From: Xylogone sp. PMI_703
Taxonomy: Eukaryota; Ascomycota; Leotiomycetes
Direction: 5' to 3'
Assembly (NCBI GenBank): GCA_021399445.1
Contig: JAJTUQ010000002.1
Span: 4,216,001 to 4,280,000, forward strand
Length of the DNA: 64,000 nt
Below, one piece after another: positions 1-7,579 of the stretch; positions within the stretch are counted from its first letter, which is position 1; each line of letters starts with the position of its first letter. The notes under the pieces were generated by a model. That model made no database searches and was not told the origin of the DNA. It was given only the letters and a program-made list of their open reading frames with translations. The translations under genes were made by a program, and so were the position numbers.

Positions 1-208
1 CTAGCTTCTGAAGGTGTCTCTTTACATTCAAAAGATCGTCTTCCTCGTCCATTACATCTATCAAAACTTTGGCGGCAGCTAAGTTCTGAGCGTTCACAGG
101 TTTTGTACACCTTCTGGACTTGGATTTTACGTGTCCGACGCAAAAGCCATTCACTGGATCAATCTTTAGGATTCCATCGGGGTCCCGAAACTTTGATCTT
201 GTAGACAT
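1..208 (-). CDS. N-terminal part of a T5orf172/Mug113-like protein (runs off the window)
   Basis: An open frame starts at the ATG complementary to 206-208 and stays open to base 1, giving 69 codons with no stop, so only the N-terminus is present. Residues about 22-45 read FCVGHVKSKSRRCTKPVN followed by an Ala-rich helix. A short Cys-containing segment with RRC-x2-P-[VI]-x-A next to a leucine-rich helix is the usual lead-in of fungal proteins with a C-terminal T5orf172 (DUF1766, GIY-YIG-like) domain. That domain itself would lie outside the window, so the family call rests on the lead-in only. The biochemical role of these fungal proteins is not established. The first 208 bases have the codon texture of a gene, and the sequence upstream of the ATG does not. 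Confidence 0.5.
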   Translation of the reverse strand, partial: MSTRSKFRDPDGILKIDPVNGFCVGHVKSKSRRCTKPVNAQNLAAAKVLIDVMDEEDDLLNVKRHLQKL

Positions 209-275
209 GATTGTCGAAGCTAAGAAGAAATGTATTAATCAATCAGGATAGAGAGGTCTGGAAATTAATGGTAAT

Positions 276-295
276 GTAGTAGTAGTAGTAGTAGT
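276..295. repeat. (GTA)n microsatellite
   Basis: Six to seven tandem GTA units are directly visible. They lie in the upstream flank of the leftward gene. Confidence 0.85.
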
Positions 296-2612
296 GATTT
301 GCTGTATGTGTATGATGAGTTTGCAATTATCGGTGGGCTACCCCTCACTAGAAAGGCATGCTGAATAGCACTCGTAGATGTCGATTAGGTGACGACTGAA
401 CCTTGGGGTTCCGGGACTAATTGGTATTCCTGCGATCCAGTGGATTAGGAGATGCGAAGTTATATAGCTTTCTCACCCTACGCTTTCAGCGGGCCTATTG
501 CGCGACCTCTGCCTCGACCGGAGTCGCGGTAAGAAATCGGGAGGTGTGAGACCCAGTCTGCGCGCTCGACGAGGCTGTGGCAGTGCCTACCTGCAAAGAA
601 TGTTCTCCTGTCAGTATAACAACACTCCCTGTCTCTAGTACCGCGAAACCTGGTACTCGCAGCTGCAGGGAGATTCGTCTCCAATTGATCGAATTATTCT
701 CGATTGTATGTCCGGAACAGTACAATTGTAATTGTTTTGATGATATTGCATTTAACTCGATCAACTACAAAATGCGTATGTAACATTCTGACAACCCTGA
801 CTCCCTGCCCCAGCATGACTGAGGATAGTCTATATGGACAATACTCAACGCAAAATTGACATAGAGCATTCTGTTTTGCCTGATTCTGTATCCAGAAGCG
901 GTCAGAGAGCAGGAAGGAATCAGACAGCCTTACAGGACGAGTACATTCCCCTCGTCTGTGAAGATAGCAGGAAATAAATCCCGGCCAGGCTAACCAGTAT
1001 CTTGTCATCTATGACTTCAAGATTAGTCAAACCTTTTGACAAGAGAGCTTCGGGCCTTACAACCTACTAACTAAAACGCCTATGAGACCCTCGACACAAA
1101 TATCCTGTGCTCCGAGCAAGAGAGTAAACAACAATAGCCACCAAGGGCAATCTTCATGGGCAACATCCATGCTTTTCCATATGGACCCAGGCAGCCCTCT
1201 TTGGTCGGATCCCAGCGTGATGGAGATGCTGACAAGGCTTGATTGTTTTGGCATGCCATGGGATGTTGTTGTAGTCTTCTGGGAGTTTCAATAGACGCCT
1301 CCTCATCTCTTTGTGCTTCCCTTCTCTTGCTATCTCAGGATATTGTGCTTTAAACAAAGTTCGACCTCCGAAACAGTGTTAAATTTTGAATAGGAATGAA
1401 ATTTTGATTGGAGGCGGACGAAGGAGGAAAGGAAACAAGGTAGCAACAAAAGGAGATTTCGATCGCACTTTCCTGCTTTGCCCTGCCAATTCCATCCCGT
1501 CACTAGAACACCTGCTTCACAGATTTCATCATTGTTGACGCAAAGAGCTAAACCATACGTTTTTGCTTACCCGAAAACCATGCCTTTTAACATTACTTCA
1601 TAATTTCAAACCCATCAATAACCGTAAAGCAATGAGCACACATTGTCCATGGAGATCAGACAATCTCTCAATAAGAAGTAACCCTAATTATTCTCGTCGA
1701 ACCAACCGGTATAAGACATAAAATGTGATCTTACTCTTTCATTTGGCATTAATGTGCCCTCCAGTAAAAGATACTATGATCTATCAATCCTATTCACAAG
1801 CACTAGCTTATAAATTTGTCTCGTCAGCGATCTGCACCCAGATCAAACTGAATTTTGATATCTAGCTAGATTCCTTTGTGAAAATAGCGAGACCATTAGA
1901 TCTCCTTGTAAGTAGTAATACTTATTCCGAACCAATGCATGATCAAAAGTGCAAAGAGGGAAACTATCATTGCTCATAAACCTGTTTACTCCCCGGTAAT
2001 TAGTTGTCAATCCATGGATAAAATATCAATAAAGAAAAATGAATAAAAAGAAAGAGATCTTCCGTATCGGTGAACCGCACCCCGCGCTCCCACGTTCTAA
2101 TGATGAAAGGCGGAAGTGTTACCGATACCCATTCAGTTACCAAACCACTAATACTCATATGTTACATACCATGAATTGGTGGGAGCGTAGCCACAGTGTG
2201 GCTTAGACGGTGGAAAGCATTACTGATAGAAACTCTTAGCTTCACGGCTTTGAGTAGGCAGGTCTAGAAAAACTGAAACAGGCCTCCACTGGAGCCTAGA
2301 CCCTCATTTGTAGAACTGAAGTCGGCAAATATGAAGTTGCAATTGGCTGGATGCGTCAGGCGTCCCCTCTTACAACCCGCTTTAGAAATATGTTATGTGA
2401 TTTAAACACATCTGAGTGGTATGATCTGTTTGCTCTATGGATAGTAAGACTTGGTGGGATACTTCCTGATGTTTGCTTCAACAAACTCTAATATCTTCTT
2501 GTAGGTATGCGTCACTTTAAGCGAATTGACAGTTTTAAGAGAATTGGATTAAAAAGTTAAAACTCTACAACTGTAATTGAATATACTTGTTTTATAAAAA
2601 TATAAATATATT

Positions 2613-2617
2613 AAAAA
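2613..2617 (-). terminator. Probable Pol III terminator of tRNA copy A
   Basis: Five T on the transcribed strand, seven bases past the discriminator base. Confidence 0.6.
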
Positions 2618-2624
2618 TGAAGTC

Positions 2625-2751
2625 TGCCACCTGAGAGAATCGAACTCGCGACCTCATCATTACGAGTGATGCGCTCCTACTTCAAAGTTAGACCCGTATA
2701 CACCTCTCTTTTGGAGGTGGGAATAACTTACTACCACTGAGCTAAGGAGGC
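2625..2751 (-). tRNA. tRNA-Thr(CGT), copy A, with a 55-nt mRNA-type intron in the D-arm
   Basis: Exon 1 is 2751-2732 (20 nt: acceptor strand, box A and D-loop through A21). Exon 2 is 2676-2625 (52 nt: 3' D-stem, anticodon arm, T-arm with box B, 3' acceptor strand, discriminator A). Joined they make a 72-nt cloverleaf. The anticodon stem CATCA/TGATG closes a seven-base loop with anticodon CGT (Thr, reads ACG). The insert at 2731-2677 lies between A21 and G22, not at the usual eukaryotic position 37/38. It begins GTAAGT, ends GTAG and has CTAAC 12 nt before its last base. Two stem mismatches are visible: U4-U69 and C50-U64. A T5 run 8 nt downstream (2613-2617) is a plausible Pol III terminator. 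Whether the RNA is spliced and used cannot be told from sequence. Confidence 0.85.
2677..2731 (-). other. Spliceosomal-type intron inside tRNA-Thr copy A
   Basis: GT-AG insert of 55 nt with 5' GTAAGT, branch-like TCTAAC and 3' GAAGTAG. Its middle can fold: CACCTC pairs with GAGGTG around a 7-nt loop. Its length equals that of the mRNA introns in this window (44-60 nt). Confidence 0.8.
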
Positions 2752-2767
2752 TAATTGGAAGGGTTTT

Positions 2768-2784
2768 TCTTATGGCGATATATA
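2768..2784 (-). promoter_or_regulatory. Conserved upstream element of tRNA copy A
   Basis: A TATATATCGCCATAAGA-like element at about -33 to -17 from the mature 5' end. Similar sequence sits at matching distances before copies B and C. A TATA-like block followed by CATAAGA is shared by all three, although the surrounding bases differ. Confidence 0.55.
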
Positions 2785-2817
2785 CTTGATAAAGCCGGAA
2801 GAAAAATTATAAATGCC

Positions 2818-2823
2818 AAAAAA
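2818..2823 (-). terminator. Probable Pol III terminator of tRNA copy B
   Basis: Six T on the transcribed strand, seven bases past the discriminator base. Confidence 0.6.
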
Positions 2824-2830
2824 GTGAAGT

Positions 2831-2954
2831 TGCCTCCTGAGAGAATTGAACTCGCGACCTCATCATTACTAGTGATGCGCTCCTATTTTCAAGGTTAGAT
2901 ATGAGCCTTTATCTTGAGGCAGAGAGATACTTACTACCACTGAGCTAAGGAGGC
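2831..2954 (-). tRNA. tRNA-Thr(AGT), copy B, with a 52-nt mRNA-type intron in the D-arm
   Basis: Exon 1 is 2954-2935 and exon 2 is 2882-2831; together they form a 72-nt tRNA. The acceptor stem pairs fully (A69 instead of the U of copies A and C). The anticodon stem CATCA/TGATG encloses the AGT anticodon (Thr; A34 would become inosine). The T-arm has the C50-U64 mismatch seen in all three copies and TTCAATT in the T-loop. The insert at 2934-2883 sits between A21 and G22, starts GTAAGTAT, ends AATAG and carries TCTAAC 12 nt before its end. Six T downstream (complement of 2818-2823) suit a Pol III terminator. This copy is tandem to copy A, about 80 bp apart on the same strand. It is the best-paired of the three. 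Confidence 0.87.
2883..2934 (-). other. Spliceosomal-type intron inside tRNA-Thr copy B
   Basis: 52-nt GT-AG insert with GTAAGT donor, TCTAAC branch-like site and AATAG acceptor. The last 17 nt (from TCTAACC to ATAG) are identical to those of copy C, while the 5' two thirds differ. Confidence 0.8.
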
Positions 2955-2970
2955 TTGATGCAAATATATT

Positions 2971-2987
2971 TCTTATGATAATATATG
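2971..2987 (-). promoter_or_regulatory. Conserved upstream element of tRNA copy B
   Basis: CATATATTATCATAAGA at about -33 to -17. It nearly matches the element before copy C (CATATATTGTCATAAGA), although the bases between element and tRNA have diverged. Confidence 0.6.
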
Positions 2988-3864
2988 AGCAGTCAAGCTA
3001 GGAGGGAAAAAAAACCTTTCAAAGGCTCAAAAATAGGCCCGTGCTTCCACATTTACCTCACTATCTAAACCTACAGTTGATACGGTTGACTAATCTGACA
3101 TTCCCCTCCGCCAATTTTGAATTAAATAATTTCGCCTTTTTGAATTATTGCCATGAGCGCCTTGAGCATCCGCTCAAGTAAGGTTTTGGTGAGAACGATA
3201 CATATATTTCTCTTACTATCAATCTATCAATACATTATAAAAATCTAAACTGAGATCTACCTATAAAGAAGCTAAATCTACTCATAGCGATTAAAATCAG
3301 TAGTTAAGCGTTACAGGCTCAGGCGTTACAGGCTTCGCTTACGGGACCTTAGCCTTGTACGTATGCTAAAAGGAGCCAACAACCGTAGGGCGTTGGCGAT
3401 ATAGTACAGCCATACCGTACCCGGAAGCCTGGCATTTCAGGGTTATGATCGAAGTAATCTCGGGTCAGAGAGAGGGTTGTTCCTGGGAGACTGTAAAGAT
3501 TTATTTGCTTTCGATGTTGCATAAAGTCCGTAGGACTTTCAGCATCCTAGCTATTTGTCCTTCTTATGCACTTAGGCATAGATTATAGCTCTAGTCATCA
3601 AGACAAAGCCTATCTACCTGATAGCGGTTCAAATTCACTACTCGATCGCAAACGAAATTTTGCTTATCATGGCCACCCTTACCTACAACATACAACCTTT
3701 ATTACTTGACCTAGTGAATCCGGGTACTTGAAAGCTGTAATCATTACAAATATCTCGCTGTTATTTCTTGTGATCATTTCTAAAACCTCGTGGGGCAACA
3801 CAGCTTTGGCGATAGCTTTGCGATTCTCTCAGCGAACCGAATCCCTCCTAAGGCCTAATGGCCT

Positions 3865-3881
3865 CATATATTGTCATAAGA
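3865..3881 (+). promoter_or_regulatory. Conserved upstream element of tRNA copy C
   Basis: CATATATTGTCATAAGA at about -29 to -13 from the tRNA start, matching the elements before copies A and B in sequence and approximate spacing. Confidence 0.6.
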
Positions 3882-3893
3882 TGTTTCAATCAG

Positions 3894-4021
3894 GCCTCCT
3901 TAGCTCAGTGGTAGTAAGTTTCCCACATTCACAAAATAGGCTTATTTATATATCTAACCTTGAAAATAGGAGCGCATCACTTGTAATGATGAGGTCGCGA
4001 GTTCGATTCTCTCAGGTGGCA
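3894..4021 (+). tRNA. tRNA-Thr(TGT), copy C, with a 56-nt mRNA-type intron in the D-arm
   Basis: Exon 1 is 3894-3913 and exon 2 is 3970-4021 (72 nt joined). The exons are identical to copy A except for base 34, which makes the anticodon TGT (Thr, reads ACA/ACG). It shares the U4-U69 and C50-U64 mismatches with copy A. The insert at 3914-3969 between A21 and G22 has GTAAGT at its 5' end, TCTAAC near the 3' end and ATAG at the end. About 34 nt of 3' flank is nearly the same as that of copy A, so A and C form an inverted duplication. A T6 run at 4029-4034 is a plausible Pol III terminator. Confidence 0.87.
3914..3969 (+). other. Spliceosomal-type intron inside tRNA-Thr copy C
   Basis: 56-nt GT-AG insert. 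The donor, branch-like site and acceptor match copies A and B, whereas the middle is AT-rich and unlike either. Confidence 0.8.
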
Positions 4022-4028
4022 GACTGCA

Positions 4029-4034
4029 TTTTTT
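4029..4034 (+). terminator. Probable Pol III terminator of tRNA copy C
   Basis: Six T starting eight bases after the discriminator base. Confidence 0.6.
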
Positions 4035-4444
4035 AATATATTTATATTTTTATATTTTAAGTTGCACTCTTTTATACTCTCATGATAATTATAGGGACCT
4101 TGTAAGCGAGCTATACCCTTTTTTTCAAAGCGTACCTTTTTCTTTGCAATGAGTCTAACAAGTAACAACCGAGTCAACAATTTACGGTTGAAACTTTCTA
4201 GGTTCGATTATATCTTATACGCTTTATCAGACTAGGACTAGTCATATTTATTAATCAATGAATCAGTTAAAATCAACTCCGATTGTTGAGTTTGATTCAG
4301 CTCAACTATCCCAAAAGTCGATTTGCTTAAACTTGCACCCACCCACAACTTGGTATACCATAGCTAGCGCCCGCTTCAATGCCTCCATATCCCTGTACCA
4401 GTTCTTGAACTTCCTCAAGAATCAAGGAGTCTATATCGGAAATT
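4035..4444. other. Spacer between tRNA copy C and IND1
   Basis: AT-rich, with no gene seen. The first 30 bases repeat the 3' flank of tRNA copy A. The remainder is the 5' flank of the next gene. Confidence 0.6.
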
Positions 4445-5544
4445 ATGAAGCCACGATTATTCTCCACGTTGCGATATTTGCAGCATGAGAATCCACTAGT
4501 ACGTCAATCAGATACAGTTATAATATATTCAACTGAGTTTTGATATAGGGATTACCTCGAACAGGTAGTATCCCTCGCTTTCAGCGTGGCTTACCTGAAC
4601 GGCGGAGGATCAAAGATGTAAAGAAGGTTATTGCAGTATCCTCCGCCAAAGGCGGAGTTGGAAAATCTACAATTTCAGGTGCGCAGCATAGCACGCTGTT
4701 TAATAGATAATCAATCCCTAAAACAAGGAAAAGTTAACTTAGCACTTGCCTTCGCCAAACGAGGTCTCCGCAGCGGTATCCTAGATACTGATATATTTGG
4801 TCCATCCATTCCGACTTTGCTAAACCTCTCTGGCGAACCCCGGTTATCTTCAAGTCTGTAGATTCCAGATAATTCCAGAGGAAGAGAGCAATAGCAGTCT
4901 GACATTGTACAGACAATCAACTTGTTCCATTGTCGAACTATGGCGTTAAGTCCATGTCGATGGGATACCTCGTGGGAGAGGATGCCCCTGTAGTATGGCG
5001 TGGACTCATGGTCATGAAGGCTTTACAGCAACTCTTACATGAAGTCGATTGGGGTGGATTGGATGTCCTTGTGCTAGATCTTCCTCCTGGGACTGGAGAC
5101 ACGCAGCTCACAATTACACAGCAAGTTGTCCTTGATGGTATGATGAGACCGTTTTCAATTCTACGTTCAGAGTAGCTCACTTGTATAGGTGCTATCATTG
5201 TGTCAACGCCCCAGGATATTGCTCTTAAAGATGCAGTCAAAGGGATAAATATGTTCAAAAAGATGAATATACCTCTCCTTGGTATGATACAGAATATGTC
5301 GCTATTCGTCTGTCCACATTGTCATAACAGTACACACATTTTTGGATCTCATGCGGGCGTAACACATGCTTGCGAGAAGCATGGTGTTAAGTTCCTGGGA
5401 GACGTCCCTTTACACCCGCGCATTTGTGATGACGCAGATCGAGGGAAGCCTACAGTCGTGTCTGAACCTGATAGTGAGAGGGCCGAGGCATTTATGAACA
5501 TTGCACAAATCATCGGGAAGGACATCGGTCTTCCCGATATGTAG
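4445..5544 (+). CDS. IND1: Mitochondrial complex I Fe-S assembly P-loop NTPase Ind1/NUBPL
   Basis: Five exons: 4445-4498, 4549-4678, 4734-4853, 4913-5137 and 5189-5544, encoding 294 aa. Ind1/NUBPL is a Mrp/NBP35-family scaffold that delivers [4Fe-4S] clusters to respiratory complex I in the mitochondrial matrix. The first exon encodes a short basic presequence and ends in HENPL, the motif that opens Ind1 proteins after the presequence. Exon 2 carries the deviant Walker A KGGVGKST (residues 52-59). The Mrp signatures [10 protein letters not shown] and LPPGTGD follow. The C-terminal CPHC (Cys218, Cys221) is the cluster-binding CxxC. The start was chosen because splicing at GTACGT restores HENPL-GLPR. 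Intron 2 uses a GTGCGC donor, which is rare but restores TISVNLALAF. The cytosolic paralogues Nbp35 and Cfd1 are unlikely, given the presequence and HENPL. Confidence 0.93.
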
Positions 5545-6242
5545 TTATTATGTACTATAAGAATCTGAAGAACTAGTAAAATGATATATGGACCAGCAAC
5601 TATGAACGACATATTTACAAGTTCCAGTAAGGATCCATAGATGGTGGCTGCAAAGAGAAGTAGCCTACTCCAATTATTCCACATACGGGATTTTAGTGTC
5701 TAATACTTCTTTCCTACCGTTGTGAGAAATCATACTTCCTTGCTTGCATCCCCTTACGAATTATTCTGCAGGACAATCACGGATATACAACTTTCGTTTT
5801 AGCCAAACTCACCTGTTACTGTTCATACCCCGACTATACTTTATCGGAAGTAAGGTGGTAGAACATGGGTACGATAGTGCGACGTTTACAGGAATAGATA
5901 TAGACAGTGCATGCCATTTCGGAGAATAGAAAGAAAATATTCGCATAAGGATGGCAGAACTTTTGTTGACAATGATGTCCCAATGCCTACATGCATACTT
6001 AATATTTAGCCTGGAACCAATAAAACAGACAAATCTCTATAGCAGGTTGTAGGGATTTACATTATTTTCATAGATAAATTCATAATGTTTCTAACTTCGT
6101 CTAAAATCCTTGTCGAAGGGACGTTAGCTTCCAATACAATTAGATAAAGAGAAATGGATGCTTAGAATGAATATCCAGTTAGACGCCTAATCCTTATGAA
6201 GAATAACCTTTTTCCCTTCCGTATCATTGCTTGCAAACCAAA
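5545..6242. other. Convergent intergenic region IND1/SPF30-like
   Basis: Two converging 3' ends. No gene or repeat seen. Confidence 0.6.
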
Positions 6243-7229
6243 TCAGAAATCATCATCGCCGTTAGTTTGGTATATATGGCGACTTCTCGTAGGATCTTTG
6301 CTCATGGCTTTACCGGAACCGGTGAATCCAACTACAGCATTGTTATTATATGTTGAGCAGACTTGGTGTGAACGGTATTCTTACCTCTACCATGGATACC
6401 TTCCGGCGTGCGAAACATACTCTCTTTCTTGCCGGTCTTACCGAACTTCCCCTTGGTAGCAAAATCCTGCCACTTGTTTTTCCCGGCCTCCAACTCTTTG
6501 TTGGCCTTGATCTTCTTGGGAACCTTAGCTGGTCTAACGGGACCATCACTGACCTTACTAGGCTCTCGCTTAGACTTCTGTGCAAGTTCGGGATTAATAT
6601 CTGCAGCTGCAGATATCACATTTGTGTTGGTCGGAGGTGGCGGCGGTGGAGGTGTGGCGACTGGTGTTCCATCAGCTTTGCGTTTGTTAGGATTCACGAT
6701 GGGTTTTATGTCTTTAGCACGGAGAGTCTCCGTGGTGTCATAGCCTTTGAACTTGACAATATAGACCGGAGCAGTGGAAGATCCCGTTATTGATGTTATA
6801 CGTGCTGGATAAAATCCCTTGTCGCCAGAATGCCATTTTGCTAATACCATGTCATTGACGGAAAAATTTGTCGATGTCTCTGGTTCTTCAGCAGGAGTGG
6901 GCGCTGCTGTCGTCTTCTTGAAGGCCGGATGGTTTTCTCGGGACCACTTCTCCTTTACAGGCGGCTCAGAAGGCCTTTTTGGGGCCGCTACAGGTACTGG
7001 AGATGGCTTTAGTTCTGCGATCGAAGCTTCGGTGAGGGAAATGACTTGTTCAAGTTCGGTTTGGAGTTCCTGAAGTTCTGCATTATCGGGATCTGCTTGC
7101 AGACCTAGTTGAACAGTTTCCAACTATATGAAACATCAGTATTTGCTAACATTTATCTTAGAGCGGGCGGCAAACCTGCAGTTTATATTCTTTCACCTCA
7201 TTTTCGAGGGCAGCAATATCACTACTCAT
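6243..7229 (-). CDS. Tudor-domain splicing factor, SPF30/SMNDC1-like
   Basis: Three exons: 7229-7176, 7123-6385 and 6331-6243, giving 293 aa. SPF30 (SMNDC1) proteins bind dimethyl-arginine tails of Sm proteins and help tri-snRNP join the spliceosome. An N-terminal coiled coil (MSSDIAALENEVKEYKLQ onward) is followed by a Tudor domain at about residues 104-165 (VLAKWHSGDKGFYPARI, then YIVKFKGYDTTE). A basic linker with a seven-proline run and a basic C-terminal tail come next. Splicing at GTAAGA (6384) removes an in-frame stop and joins the family's conserved C-terminal block, ending SRHIYQ plus an acidic tail. The gene is head-to-head with a second splicing factor at 7580, with 350 bp between the start codons. 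Confidence 0.88.
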
Positions 7230-7579
7230 GTTCGTCGCCTGCTGTAGGAAGGTGATGATTCAGTCCCAAGAGTACAGTAGCGGTGTATACAATAACGCAG
7301 CTCCTCAAATTACTGACCAACAGTCCGCTCTGATAAGCCTGTCGCGTTTGACAAAATCTGAATGCTGTAACTTGAACGTCTGAACGTAGACGCGGCTGTC
7401 CGACGTTATCGGCCCTACGATAAAGTCAGATTTAAGATTAGGTGTAGCAACTAGCCACTTAGAAGGCGGTCTAGATTGGCAAAACTTGGTTACTTGACCT
7501 CACATCCCACTTCGTCGCGCATGCTCAGAACCACTACGTTATAACAAGTCCGAGAGATCACTCTAATAATCTCTTCAAG
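7230..7579. promoter_or_regulatory. Shared promoter of SPF30-like and Saf4-like genes
   Basis: The 350 bp between two divergent start codons must hold both 5' leaders and promoters. No specific factor site was recognised. Confidence 0.5.

Larger units (their letters stand above)
209..2624. other. Gene-free stretch between the T5orf172-like gene and the tRNA-Thr cluster
   Basis: I see no convincing gene here. The open frames between 478 and 1357 overlap on both strands, mostly start at non-ATG codons and resemble nothing I know. The first few hundred bases are the 5' flank of the leftward gene. A short (GTA)n microsatellite lies at 276-295. The rest becomes AT-rich towards the tRNA cluster. 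No intact transposon coding region or terminal repeat was recognised. Confidence 0.6.
2955..3893. other. AT-rich spacer between the oppositely oriented tRNA-Thr copies
   Basis: No gene is seen. Visible structure: a perfect 7-bp hairpin with a 4-nt loop at 3161-3178 (CTTGAGC/GCTCAAG); a short direct repeat around 3308-3334 (GCGTTACAGGCT twice); and, read on the minus strand near 3100-3120, a purine-rich GGCGGAGGGGAA followed by TGTC that resembles a polypurine tract next to an LTR end. No reverse transcriptase or integrase reading frame and no partner LTR was found, so a retrotransposon relic is only a guess. Confidence 0.4.

Noticed and set aside
3600..3660. A GGTTCAAATTC box-B-like sequence as another tRNA
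   Set aside because: The flanking bases do not pair into a T-stem, and no anticodon arm or acceptor stem can be formed.
2625..4021. A tRNA-derived SINE family
   Set aside because: The units end right after the tRNA with a Pol III terminator and have no SINE body, A-tail or visible target-site duplication. The insert is inside the tRNA, not after it.
3728..4036. A 102-codon open frame on the plus strand across tRNA copy C
   Set aside because: It reads through the tRNA exons and intron and resembles no protein. The tRNA structure explains the sequence.
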